Assembly: GCF_000372725.1 (NCBI RefSeq)
Contig: NW_005200478.1
Location: 2,968-66,967, forward strand
From: Emiliania huxleyi CCMP1516
Lineage: Eukaryota; Haptophyta; Isochrysidales; Noelaerhabdaceae
DNA: 64,000 nt
Direction of reading: 5' to 3'
In this document: positions 1-10,024 of the stretch, piece after piece
Layout: each line of letters opens with the position of its first letter
Position numbering within the stretch: the stretch's first letter is position 1
Translations under genes and position numbers: made by a program
Notes under the pieces: model-generated
What the model was told of the DNA's origin: nothing
Databases searched by the model: none
What the model saw: only the letters and a program-made list of their open reading frames with translations

Positions 1-300
1 CCTCCGCCGCCCTCCCCTCTACCACACCGCCGCCGCCGCCGCTCACGCCGCCGCCGCCCCCCCCACCTCGCCCACGCCGCCGCCACCCTCCACCTCCCCC
101 ACACCACCGCCGCCGCCGCTCACGCCGCCGCCGCCCTCCACCTCGCCCGAGCCTCCGCCTCCCTCCACCTCCCCCATACCGCCGCCGCCGCCGCTCACGC
201 CGCCGCCGCCCTCCACCTCGCCCACGCCTCCGCCGCCCGCCCTCCACCTCGGCCACCCCTTTGCCGCCACCCTCTCCTTCGCCGCCCCTCGCCCCCACCG
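1..300. repeat. GC-rich minisatellite
   Basis: Irregular tandem array of CCGCCGCCGCC-CTCACG and CCCTCCACCTCGCCC units, repeating about every 40-60 bases. It is open in several frames on both strands, but the translations are only Pro/Ala/Gly/Arg repeats, so I do not read it as coding. Confidence 0.8.
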
Positions 301-992
301 CCCTCCTCCTCCACCCCTCACCCTCCCCCCCGCCCTACCGAACCACCCACCGCCCGCCCATGCCGACCTCCGCCCTCCCGCCGTCCTCCCCGCTTCCCGC
401 CCCTCCGCCCTCGCCATCCCCCATCTGTGCGTTCCACTCCGCCCGCTCCCTCCCGCTTGGCGCCCATCCCGCCCTCCGCCCTCGCCCTCCGCCCCTGCCG
501 CCTGCCCTGGCTGGCCTGGGGGGCATCTCCTCATCATCTCGCGCCAAGTGGGAGGGAAGTGGACGGGGCCCTGAGCCGACCTAGCCCAAACGGAATGGGC
601 GCCCAACACGTGCCGGATTACTGTGCCTTCCCGGGTGCAGCCTTTCGGTTCGTGAAGGGTCGGTGCGTGTCGTGACCCCCTGTGGAACACCCGTACCCCC
701 GCACCATCTCCGTTGCTCGGTTGCTTAACCTTGCCACCACCGGGAGGCGGCCATGCCTTCATAGACTCGGTCGAGAGACCCCAGATTGGCATCCATGCCT
801 CTCTGGACAGGGTGGCCCGCCACAACGACCCCTGGAATTGCGACTCGCCGCTTTCCTCCCGCTGTGATTCTGTGTGAGCTCTGTGTCTTGTTTGCCAACA
901 ATACACCAACCCTCCTATCCCCAGGATGAGGGCGCGACGAATTCTTGTTCGTTGCGGAGAAGCTGCCCATCTCGACAAGATTTTCGTGCGGC
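301..992 (+). other. region upstream of the trehalose-phosphate gene
   Basis: C-rich sequence to about 540, then mixed sequence up to the first ATG of the following gene. It probably holds promoter and 5' UTR. I see no TATA-like box, no conserved protein on either strand and no RNA gene. Confidence 0.5.
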
Positions 993-3900
993 ATGAATGA
1001 CGAGCCGATGGCGAGCGGCCCGGACGCATCAGCCCTGGCCGCGTCGGACACCGTCATTATCGTCGCCTATCACCTGCCCATCATCATCACGTAAGCGCCG
1101 CCGCGCTGTGCCCGGGCTCCGCTGGCTCGCTGGCTGATCTGCGCCTTTGCAACGTGTAGGCGGACGGCTGGCGGAGGGTACAACGTGGAGTGGGACGATG
1201 ACCGCGGCCTTAACCGGGACGGCATGAACCTTCCCACCCAGTGCATTTACATCGGCTGCATCGACATGGAGGTGACCGACGAGGCTGAGGCACGCGGCAG
1301 CAGCCCCGGGCGCCGGGACCGGCCAGCCTCGCTGAATGACGGTCCTCCGCGCCCCTCGCAGCAAGAGTCGATCGAGCGGCTGCTGCTCGAGAACTACTCG
1401 TGCGTCGTCCTCTTCCTCGAGCCCGAGCTCAAGGCCGCCTACTACCACGGCTTTTGCCGCGGCTACCTGACGCCGATCCTTCACAACCAGATGCACCAGC
1501 ACCGCGGCGTCGACCCGTTCCAGGAGGGGGAGTGGCGCGCGTACTGTACGGTGAACCGGCTCTTCGCCGCCAAGGTGATGGAGGTCTACTCGCCGGGCCA
1601 CATGATCTGGGTCCACGACTACCACCTGATGCTCCTCCCGTCCTGCATCCTGCGCAAGCTCCGCTCCGCCAAGATCGGCAGCCCGCACGCCCCGCACGCC
1701 CGCACGCCCCGCCCCTCCCGCCCCACCCCTCCCGCTCAAACCCTCCCGCCTCTCGCACCGAAGCCCTGCCCTCGCCCCCTGCCCTCGCCCCCTGCCCGGA
1801 GGTTGCCCGACCGCCGCACGCCACCGCCGCAAGGCCTCTTCATCCACGCCCCCTTCCCCGCCTCCGACCTGTGGGGGTCGGTCGCGGTGCGGACAGAGCT
1901 GCTCCGCTCGCTGCTCAACGCCGACCTCCTCGGCCTCCTCCTCCTCGACCCCCTGCGAAGCTCCTCGCACCCCCTCCTCACGAGTCGTGGCCGGAGCGTA
2001 GGCTTCCTGCTCTTCGAGTACACGCGCAACTTCCTCTCTTGCTGCAAGCGGATGCTCGGGCTAGAGTACGAGTTCCACAAGGGCGGCTACCTCGGGGTCG
2101 AGTACGAGGGGAGGCACGTCATGCTGCAGGTGGCGACCTTCGGCATCTCGCCCCCCAAGCTCGAGGCGCCTCTCGCCGTCACGAGCCACGCCCCTCCTCC
2201 CGCACACCTCCTCATCCCGCCCCTGACCCTGCACGCTAGGCGCGGCTAGCCGCCATGAGCCACGCCGCCTCGGGGCGGGCCGCCTTCCACGGCCACGCGC
2301 ACGCGCCCCTCGCCGCGCCGACGGATTGCGCCGCGGAGCTGGGCAGCGCCATCGCGCAGGCTAGCTCCTCGGTCCGTGCGGTTGTGAACGGCGTCTCTTC
2401 ACGCCTCCATCTGTGAACAGGTCTGCTCCTCCGGCCGCGTGGTTGTGGGCGGCGTGGACTACCTCGATCGGCTCAAGGGAGTCGCGCCCAAGATGCTCGC
2501 GTGGGAGGCGCTGCTGCGCGACTACCCGCACTACCGGAACGGGCACGTGCTGCTGCAGGTCTGCGTCGGCGCGCGCAACAAGATCCACATCCAGGAGGCT
2601 GGCCAGGTCGAGGCGGAGATCACGCGCATCGTCGAGCGCATCAGCGCCGCCTATCCGGGCACAGTGCACTTCGAGGTCCGGTCGAGCCTCTCCCCGGCGG
2701 CGCGGCTACAGCTGTGGGCAGGCGAGAGGCGAGGGTCTGCAGCTGCAGAGGGGAGGGCCGGCTCCAACCCGGGTCGTCCGCGACACGTCCGCGACACGTC
2801 CCTGACACGCCCCAGGCATGGGGATGCTCGTCGGCACGCAGCTGCGCGAGGCCGTCAACGTGTGGCCTCTCGAGTACGTCTACTCGCGCCACTTGCGCGG
2901 CTTGCCCGCCGGCGTGCTCGTCCTCTCCGAGTTCTCCGGCTTCGCTCGCGTGCTCAACGGAGGCCTGCGCGTCAACCCAAACTCGCAAAAGGCGGCGCTC
3001 CCCCCGCCTTCCCCCCTCTCGTCTGCCCCCCCCCCCCTGCCTGGCGCGTGACGGCTCTCCCGGTGTCGCCGCAGGAGCTCGTCGAGGCGCTCGACACGGC
3101 GCTCCGGATGGCGCCGGCGGAGCGGCTAGCGCGTGGCCTCAAGGCAACATTCCGCCTGCCCTCCGAACCTCTCCCCTCTCGCCTCTCGCGTCTGGCGCCC
3201 GCCGCCGCACCGGGCGGGGTGAGTGAGCTGTCTCCCCTCCCCTCCTCCTCCGCAGGACTTGGCGCACATCCAGCGCTGCACGCTCGAGGAGTTCGCGAAC
3301 CGCTTCGTGACGGACCTCAAGGCCACGCAGACAAAGCGCGAGGAGGACTTCGTCTCTGTCGGCTTCGGCCTCTCGAGCTTCCGCATGGTCGGGATGGGCG
3401 CCGGCTTCAAGCCGCTCGACGTCGTCGAGTCGCTGGACAAGTTCCAGCGCTCCTCGCACCGCGCGCTGCTCCTCGACTGGGGCGGCACACTCACGCCAGC
3501 CGGTGCGACTTCCTAGACGCTTCCTAGACACTTCTCAGACACTTCTCAGACGCCCTCACGCCAGCTCTGCCGCCGCCCACCCCCCATGGTCTTCGCGACC
3601 CTCGCCCCCTCGCCCCCCTCGCCACGCCGCAGACGCCGGCCTGTACGACACGCGCGACTCCACCGACGGCCACGTCGTGCCGCAGCGCGTGCTCAACGCG
3701 CTGCAGACGCTCTGCGCCGACCCGAAGAACCACGTCATGATCCTCTCCGGGCTCGGGAAGGAGAAGGCGGCCGATTCCTCGGCCCCGGGGCGCGAGGGGC
3801 GTGTCCTTGCCGTGAGCTGCAGCCGCCCCGTCGCCTCAGGTGCTCGCCGCGTTTGGGTCCGTCCCCAACCTCTCGCTCGCCGTCGAGCACGGCTTCACGT

Positions 3901-4620
3901 ACCGCGTGCAGGGCGGGCAGTGGCAGCAGCTTGTGCACGGGGTCGACACCTCCTGGCGCGCGGCCGCTGCTCAGAGCCGCACCCGCACCCGCGCCGCCCC
4001 TCACGCGCCCGCGGCACGCTTCGCGCAGGCGCTCCGTCGCCGCGTCGGTCATGCAGCGCTACTGCACGGTGACGCACGGCGCGTACGTCCTCTCGAAGGG
4101 CTCGTCGATGGCGTGGAACTTTGCGGACTCGGACCCCGAGTTTGGGGTGATGCAGGCCAAGGAGGTGCAGTTCGCGCTGCAGCATGTCCTCTCCGCCTTC
4201 CCGGTCGTTGTCCGGACCGGCAAGGGGTACGTCGAGGCTTGCCTGAAGGACGTCAACAAGGGCGTGATGGCGGAGCGCTTCGTCGACCTCTGCCAGGGCG
4301 GCGGCGCGCGGCCGCTCGACTTTGTGCTCTGCATCGGCGACGACTCGACCGACGAGCTCATGTTCGGCCACCTGCACCAAAAGCTGGGCAAGCATGCGCG
4401 CCAGCTGCTCACCTCCACCGTCGGGCGCAAGCCGTCGGAGGCGAACTCGTACCTCAACGACCACGGCGAGGTGCTCGAGCTGCTCGAGCTCCTCTGCACG
4501 CACGGCAACCACCCGCCGGGCTCGCAACCGGCGGCCGCCAGCAGTATGAGGCGGATGGCCGCGCCGGTGGCCAGCGGCGGCATGAGCGCATCGTACCAGA
4601 ATCTCGCCGCCCTCGGCTGA
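993..4620 (+). CDS. trehalose-6-phosphate synthase/phosphatase-like fusion, 13 exons
   Basis: A GT20 synthase domain is followed by a HAD trehalose-phosphatase domain, the layout of class II plant TPS proteins. Reading-frame-checked exons: 993-1090, 1160-1289, 1362-1677, 1834-1932, 2002-2165, 2240-2359, 2421-2721, 2816-2991, 3075-3143, 3256-3502, 3633-3766, 3840-3955, 4029-4620, giving 853 aa, a normal length. Introns 1 and 10 are GT-AG; the other ten are GC-AG. HDYHL is intact (about aa 160). Other synthase motifs are altered: VAYHLP near the N-terminus, VDYLDRLKG (about 321) for the usual VDRLDYIKG, and LREAVN (about 420) for LRDGMN. The phosphatase nucleophile motif reads DWGGT (about 566) instead of DxDGT, while GDDSTDE (about 760) is kept. 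The family makes and dephosphorylates trehalose-6-phosphate; here a regulatory or weakly active role is my inference. The start is the first ATG in frame with the first conserved strand. Confidence 0.93.
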
Positions 4621-5287
4621 CCGCGCCGCCGCGCTGTAGCAGACGCGGGTCTTTGGAGAGCTGGAACTCTGTTGGACTGGGGCATGTGGGGCCTAAATCT
4701 ACTGCATGGGAGGGTCTATTGAGGTTGTGACGCGGGGGACCCCTAGCAGCAGACGAGAGAGATCTGCGCACGTGTCGAGGCGGCGCGCTTGTGATGTGGT
4801 TCTCAAGCAGGTACGGCTTTAAGACGCTACTGACGTAAGACGTAAGAGACGTCGTGACATATGTCCACATATTCCGGCCCCTTTATTTTGAGGGGTCCAT
4901 TCGTGTTAATCTGAGAACAACACATTTTCCAGGAAATTCCACACCTCTGTGTCCATTATCCTTCTACGCTACACACTCTCTAGAGCCTCTACGCTCTAGT
5001 AGACGCAAGACGGACGCGGGACGGGGAGCCGTGTTACGACTTACGTCCTCGCTCGTGTTATATTGTGCGCTGTACCCTGCACGACCCCTCTCTCTATCAG
5101 ACTCTCTTTTGTACTCTTTATACGTGAGCTTCTCTAGAGCCGTACGCGGCTCAACCTGAACCTCAACTGACTACGCACTATACTCTACACGGCTATCCCT
5201 CTCAATAGACTCTCACCTCTCTGAGCTCTCACACGTGAGCGCTAGCTAGAGAGTATCGGCTCTACTGTCGACGCATCATTGACACTT
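4621..5287. other. intergenic, pyrimidine- and AT-richer
   Basis: Probable 3' UTR of the gene before and of the minus-strand gene after it. It has many CTCTCT tracts and ACGTAAGA repeats near 4830-4850. No supported gene. Confidence 0.5.
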
Positions 5288-6586
5288 TCAATAGTAGGGA
5301 CGAGGTCCGGCCTCCTGGGACTGACCATCGTCGGATGCGACTTGTTCCTGTCGCCTGCGGCGTTTTCGTCGTCGCAGAAAGGCTAGCAGCACAATGCAGC
5401 AGCATAGAAGAGAGAGCCCGAGGAGAGAGATCACCACGATCACCCAGATATCCATTTCCGAGCTGCCACTGCCGCCAGGCTCTTTTGGCGGCGGAAGAGA
5501 CAGGGGCGGTGCTGGTGGTGGCGTCCATAGAGACGGCTGCGCAGGCGGGGCTGCAGGGATCGGTGCAGCCGGCAGCGCGGGGACGGGTGGCGGCACGCCC
5601 GCACGCGCTGCCCGAGCGTGGGGTTCGAGGATGATGACCGCAGTCGTAGGCGAGTCAAAGACCTTTGTGTATCGAGCATCCCTGTCGATAATCATGTTGA
5701 CTCCCTTTGCGAGCGGAATGAGCCGCGAGCAATCGTCCCTGGAGGTTGACGGCGCGTTGGCATGAGGGAGGCTTTCGTTGTAGAATGAGTTCGATGAGAA
5801 GGCGAAGCCTGTGGCCGAGACGTGTATGCTGAAGTATTGCGAAATGGTCGGCAGGGATGCGTCTTGCATTGCCACACTGCCGCCGCCGTAGAGCCAGTCC
5901 GTGTCAAAGCATCTTGTAGGAGCGGATGATTCGTGAGCGAGGGGCTGCGCATTGCACGTAGCCCGGACGTGGGCAAAAAACCACGGAATCGACAGCCAGG
6001 GCTCCTCTGCGCCTCGCAGGTGAAGGCACTCACGTCCCATCAGATCCAAGCAGGGCGTAACTTCTAACGTCATGCTGGCTGCGATGCACTCTCCAACCTG
6101 TAGCTCAAATTTTGGGACCTCGGCCACAGTCACATTCCAGAGTGCGACTGAATCATGAATGCAGTAGCACTCCAGAACGCGTGGCAGGCAGCTCACGCAG
6201 GACCTGTAGTCAGGGCAACGGCCATCGGAGTAGGAATGGCTCGTTGTCACTTCGTGACGATCGCTCCCCTCAGAAAACGCCACAAAATTGTGGTTGGTCA
6301 CCAGACGATGGACACACGCGGCTGACACAGCCTCCGGATGGAAGCTATTCTTGTCGAGAAAAAATAGGCCGAGTTGACCGGCATACCAGCGGCACCAGAC
6401 CACCGTTGGGGTGATTGTCCCGGCTGGGCACCTCTGGCCTGGAGAGATGCTGACGGGGGATGAGGGCAGAATGGCTCGCGACACACACTGACACGAGACG
6501 TCACCAGCAAACTTGGGATCGGCCGGTCCCAAATAACGGCGGGCGCGAGCGAGCGCGTTACCCGGGTACAAAAGATCTCGGACCAA
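5288..6586 (-). CDS. Cys-rich single-pass membrane protein, 5' end unresolved
   Basis: Long open frame of about 430 codons, not recognised as a family. The first three quarters are Cys-rich with scattered N-x-S/T sites, as in an extracellular domain. A Pro/Ala-rich stalk follows, then a hydrophobic helix (DIWVIVVISLLGLSLLCCC and onward), then an Arg-rich RRRKRRRR stop-transfer and a short cytoplasmic tail. This is a type I membrane topology. The frame begins at TTG with no usable ATG near its start, so an upstream exon is likely. One possibility is an exon starting with ATGATG at about 6627, a GTAACG donor at about 6561 and an acceptor in GTGTCAG at about 6494. I see no signal peptide, which supports a missing first exon. 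Base composition is less GC-rich than its neighbours. Confidence 0.6.
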   Translation of the reverse strand: MVRDLLYPGNALARARRYLGPADPKFAGDVSCQCVSRAILPSSPVSISPGQRCPAGTITPTVVWCRWYAGQLGLFFLDKNSFHPEAVSAACVHRLVTNHNFVAFSEGSDRHEVTTSHSYSDGRCPDYRSCVSCLPRVLECYCIHDSVALWNVTVAEVPKFELQVGECIAASMTLEVTPCLDLMGRECLHLRGAEEPWLSIPWFFAHVRATCNAQPLAHESSAPTRCFDTDWLYGGGSVAMQDASLPTISQYFSIHVSATGFAFSSNSFYNESLPHANAPSTSRDDCSRLIPLAKGVNMIIDRDARYTKVFDSPTTAVIILEPHARAARAGVPPPVPALPAAPIPAAPPAQPSLWTPPPAPPLSLPPPKEPGGSGSSEMDIWVIVVISLLGLSLLCCCIVLLAFLRRRKRRRRQEQVASDDGQSQEAGPRPYY

Positions 6587-7310
6587 CAGAGAAAATTCCC
6601 ATTTTCGCCTTGCACGTTAGGCATCACTCACGCATGACCAAACTGCAAACACTCCCTAAGTTTTCTTTGTCTCTCTCTCGCTCATTCGTGCATAAAATCT
6701 AGCATTTAGGTTGGTTCGTTCGGTCTTATTGCTGCGCACCCCGAGTGGACTAGAGATAGAAGCAGCCAACGATTAATGAAGTTGCTAGATATAGAGGGAG
6801 TGGCATGACTGACGGAGGACCCACCCAGCTCATCGATCGAGTAAGTAAAGGAAGGCCGAGCGATGGATGGTTCCCTGCGAACGCGCACCCCCCAGGGCTA
6901 GGGCTCTCTAGCCCGCAACCCGCCGCTGGGTGCGCTTCTTAGCTCCCCGGCCCTGGATGTGAGGTTAAGTGTTTTGAGGTTAATGACGCTGCACTCCAAG
7001 TGCTCCAAGATGGTTGGCTGCATGCATGCACTTGGAGCACTTGTGGATGGAGTGCGTGCGGTTGTTATCAACCCCCAACACGTGTCGACAACACGTGCGT
7101 CCGGTCTCTATCTGTAGGGATTCGCTGCCGTGGTCTGCCGCCGTGCCGCCGTTCCTTACCGTGCCGCTCCTTCCATCCGCGCCGCGCCGCCCTTGCCATT
7201 TATTCGCCGTCCCTCCTGCCGTGCGTTACCGCCGTGCCGCCGTACCGCCGCTCCCACAGTGCCGCGCCGCCTCCCACACGCACACACCTTACCTCCTGCT
7301 CGACCGAGTT
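6587..7310. other. intergenic with repeat fragments
   Basis: At 6876-6957 there is a fragment (GAACGCGCACCCCC ... CTGGGTGCGCTTCTTAGCT) that recurs in diverged form at 57986-58075 and 58167-58190. At 6990-7050 the octamer-like AAGTGCTCC repeat appears. 7120-7280 is a tandem GCCGTGCCGCC-type array. No supported gene. Confidence 0.5.
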
Positions 7311-7522
7311 TGCGATGAGAAGTGACCCGAGCCGCCGGGTGCCCCGCCGCGAGGTGGGGTGCTAGTATGAGCCCGACCCAGGTCGTAGTGTTCTTGCTCC
7401 CAGCGCTTGCGCTTCGGCGGTTAGTGGTGCACTAACCTCCGAGAAACCCATCGGGTCGCTCCTCATCGCAAACCCTATCAGCAGTCCTCCTCCGGGAATG
7501 TACGTAAGAGCTACATACACTG
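7311..7522. mobile_element. small dispersed element D, two partial copies facing each other
   Basis: GCGATGAGAAGTGACCCGA at about 7312-7330 is inverted relative to TCGGGTCGCTCCTCATCGC at 7452-7470. The segment 7453-7522 matches, in opposite orientation, the 77-bp insertion at 63587-63663, so this is a mobile sequence present at least twice in the window. No coding capacity. Confidence 0.6.
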
Positions 7523-7579
7523 ACTAACTATCTTCACAGTCGCACCCATTGTTTCCGCTATTTTGATCGTACGTTAGAC

Positions 7580-7665
7580 AAAAAGAAAGAAAACAGACAA
7601 CCCAAGCGCCAAGGGAGGGATGGGAGGACGGCACGCCGCCACCACACAGGGATTTGAAGGAGAGA
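7580..7665 (+). repeat. dispersed repeat B
   Basis: Carries the family signature: AAGAAAGAAAACAGACAACC, a GGGAGGGATGGGAGGACGG block, then CACGCCGCCACCACACAGGG. Other copies lie at 12950-13030 (-), 14580-14690, 37595-37670, 42195-42330, 52996-53080 (-) and 63508-63730. Confidence 0.85.
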
Positions 7666-7697
7666 GAGGAGTGTGGTGCTCGCCGTCGCTGGGATTG

Positions 7698-7829
7698 TTT
7701 TGACCGCGCAAGATATAAAGGGTGGCTAAGGGCTCTGCCCGCAAGGCGCCCACGTCGCAGACGCGGTACCATTGACAAATCTGCCCCCACACGAACAAAT
7801 AGCAAAATCCGAATACCGTGCAGAAACCA
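7698..7829 (+). repeat. dispersed repeat E, 5' part only
   Basis: Starts TTTGACCGCGCAAGA and contains GGGTGGCTAAGGGCTCTGCC. It matches 9076-9215 and, inverted, 43445-43602. It ends just before the ATG at 7834, so the repeat forms the immediate leader of the next gene. Confidence 0.8.
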
Positions 7830-7833
7830 TGTG

Positions 7834-8819
7834 ATGTGGGCCGTGCAAGCCTTCAGCTGGTGCCAAGACATCGCTCGTTTTACGGGAGCACTGCAGCAAC
7901 CACAGCCGGGGGCTATTGCAACACATATGGAGAGCCTCCTGCGTGACCTCGGGGACGCGCGCGACGCCTGTAACAACCTGCCTTTTGACGATGCGCTGCG
8001 CGACAAGATAGCTACCGAACTGGATCGCATCGAGGCTGCTCCGCGTCTCGAGCGCATGTTGGTGACGAAGCCGCCAGTCAAGAGGTGGGCGGAATTGGTC
8101 AGCCGGCAGAAGGATCCGTCCATCAAGACGCGTCGTCAGGCTGCGCTCACCGCCATGCTGCGCGTCGTCGACCGCCTCCCCGGCTCCCTGCTCGGGGGCC
8201 AAGCCAAGATGCTGCGTACAAGGCGGCAACGTCTGCCCACTGTCCGCGCAGGTGTGCGGCGCTCGTCGAGATTGACGGCAGGGCGTTGGGCTCGGCAGGG
8301 CGAGATGTTGTTGACGCTGCTCGTGAGAAGGGCGTTCTGTGCACCGACATGGGCATCTTGTACGACGCCGGCACGGCTCCTCCCGAGCAGGAGGAGCGGG
8401 AGGTGCACGATGTGTCGCAAGCGCAGCTCGAGTCGTTTGTGCATCGAGCTGCAGACAAGCCCTGCGTCAGCTCGCCTCAAGGTGACGGAGACTTGTGCTT
8501 CGAGCACGTCGTGATTCGCGCGGTGGCGGGCGAGGGCATCGGCGGCTGGTCGCCGGGCCTGGGCCGAGATTGCGTCGTCTTGCATTTGGAGGGGCCTCGC
8601 CTACGTGTCCAGGGTGGCAGCATGCTGACCCCCACGACGCTGCACGCCAGGGAGGTGCTAATCGCCGACAAGAAAGAGGGGGCTTGGAGCCTCTCGTTGG
8701 CGGGCGATGATGCCGGCGACGACACTGGACCTGCTCGACTCTTTGTAATCTCATCGTCGATGAGCACTCCCTCCGATCTGACGAGCGCGTGGCTTCCGCG
8801 CAGCAGCCCCGGGGCCTGA
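7834..8819 (+). CDS. unrecognised protein, interrupted frame
   Basis: A codon-like frame runs from ATG 7834 to about 8190 (about 120 aa: helical and charged, with a segment around RDKIATELDRIEAAPRL). It continues in another frame from about 8250 to the stop at 8817-8819 (about 190 aa, ending STPSDLTSAWLPRSSPGA). The two can be joined by a 41-nt GC-AG intron (donor GCTGCG in AAGATGCTGCG, acceptor CGCGCAG before GTGTGCGGCG). That is shorter than most introns here, so a frameshift making a pseudogene is the alternative. I recognise no domain. Its 5' end abuts repeat E. Confidence 0.5.
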
Positions 8820-9075
8820 GGTATTCCGCTGGCACCGAGTCCGACAACGCCTACTCCCCACTCCGGTGAATGACGACGAGTCGGAAGTCCTAGAAACCCA
8901 ACGGTTAAGTGTGAGGTTGTGTGTGTGTGTGTGTCGTGTTATATATATAGAGAGAGAGAAGAGAAGAAGAAGTGATACGAATTTGCTTGCTCGAGCTTGC
9001 GTGTTTTTTTGTTTGTGTGTGACGGTTTTCACAAGTGTTTGTTTCTCTTACGTTTGTTTGTTTCTTTTCCCTACT
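8820..9075. repeat. intergenic with microsatellites
   Basis: Contains (GT)n at 8915-8933, a TATATATA run and (GA)n/(GAA)n at 8948-8972, then a T/G-rich tract. No gene seen. Confidence 0.6.
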
Positions 9076-9226
9076 TTTGACCGCGCAAGACAAAAGGGTG
9101 GCTAAGGGCTCTGCCCGCAAGGCGCCGCGACGCGGTACCATTGACTAATCCCGGCATCACACCCACACGACCAAATAGCGAAAATCCGAATACCGTGCAA
9201 AAACCACGGAAATTGAGCAGAAGAAC

Positions 9227-9282
9227 GATCGAGGGGTCCCGTACCATGCGGAATCGACCCTATCCAGTGCTCAAGTGCTCAA
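9227..9282 (+). mobile_element. 5'-truncated copy of SINE-like family A
   Basis: 56 bp from GATCGAGGGGTCCC to GTGCTCAA, identical to the 3' end of the longer copies at 29403-30022 and 60877-61345. It is flanked by direct repeats AGAAGAAC (9219-9226 and 9283-9290), a target-site duplication. Confidence 0.85.
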
Positions 9283-9774
9283 AGAAGAACGGTAACCTCA
9301 CCTCAAGTGCCCAGCCTCTCCTTCCGCTGCCGCCGGCCTCGCAGTCCCGCCAGCCATCACGCTGCAGAGCCTGCGTGGACGCCACAGACACCAATTCTGC
9401 AGCCCACAGCCCTTGCAACCTTCCCTTCCCCACCCCCGCCTCCAGTGCCTCCAATCAAGTTGCACCTCTCTTCTTCAGCGAATGCAGCGGCAGCACCACG
9501 TCAGAGGCCGGGCCGACTGGCGGACCTGCATGCCCAGCCACGCCCCCCACTCCCCACCCGCTTGGATCGATCAGCTGACAGCTCCACCAGCTCCCACCAC
9601 CGCGTGTCGTGTCATGAAGCATATGATAGATAGACTTAGAAAGCATGAACTATCGAAAGGTCTGGTCTCCAAAAAGAGCTCTCGGCGGGCTGCGCGCGCC
9701 CGCGCCCCGCCCCTTTTGCGCAGCAACACCTTAAATTTCATGGCCCTCCAAATTCGGGTCGGAGCGCAGCGGAG

Positions 9775-9821
9775 AGAGAGAGATTTTTAGCAATACCAAA
9801 CAAATCTAACACTCACTTGTT
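9775..9821 (-). mobile_element. 47-bp introner-like element
   Basis: Splits the E-F repeat and is flanked by the 8-bp duplication CAGCGGAG (9767-9774, 9822-9829). Read on the minus strand it has AAGTGAGTGTTAG (a good 5' splice site), TTGCTAAAAA (branch-point-like) and a CTCTCTCT tract. A 60-bp relative lies at 14271-14330. Confidence 0.75.
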
Positions 9822-10024
9822 CAGCGGAGTGGGCCCCGAGTTTGAAAAAGGCGACGGACGCTCCTAGCCTCCAACAACGCCTCCCCGGCGCAGAGGGGCC
9901 CCCGGAGGAATGCTCAACCGCCCCACGCCACGCCGCTTGCGGCGGTCCTATTCCCAGCTAGCCGGGGCGTTTTGATTTTTCTTTTTCGAAATGTTCCGAG
10001 AAAGCAGCATCGGTCACGTTTTCT

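Larger units (their letters stand above)
9076..9952 (+). mobile_element. composite dispersed repeat E-F, longest copy
   Basis: Begins like repeat E (TTTGACCGCGCAAGACAAAA) and ends GCTTGCGGCGGTCCTATT. The same sequence lies inverted at 42761-43602; partial copies of its 3' part are at 35915-36014 (-) and 44331-44478 (+), and of its 5' part at 7698-7829. This copy has two nested insertions, at 9227-9282 and 9775-9821. The open frame at 9141-9578 is shared only loosely with the other copy and shows no recognisable transposase or reverse transcriptase, so it looks non-autonomous. Confidence 0.75.

Noticed and set aside
43..1029. 328-codon open frame on the minus strand
   Set aside because: It is a translation of the GC-rich minisatellite (Gly/Arg/Val-Glu repeats) and overlaps the true first exon on the other strand.
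2700..2815. Reading the trehalose gene as a pseudogene because of frame changes
   Set aside because: All frame changes disappear with consistent GC-AG/GT-AG introns and the result has the normal family length.
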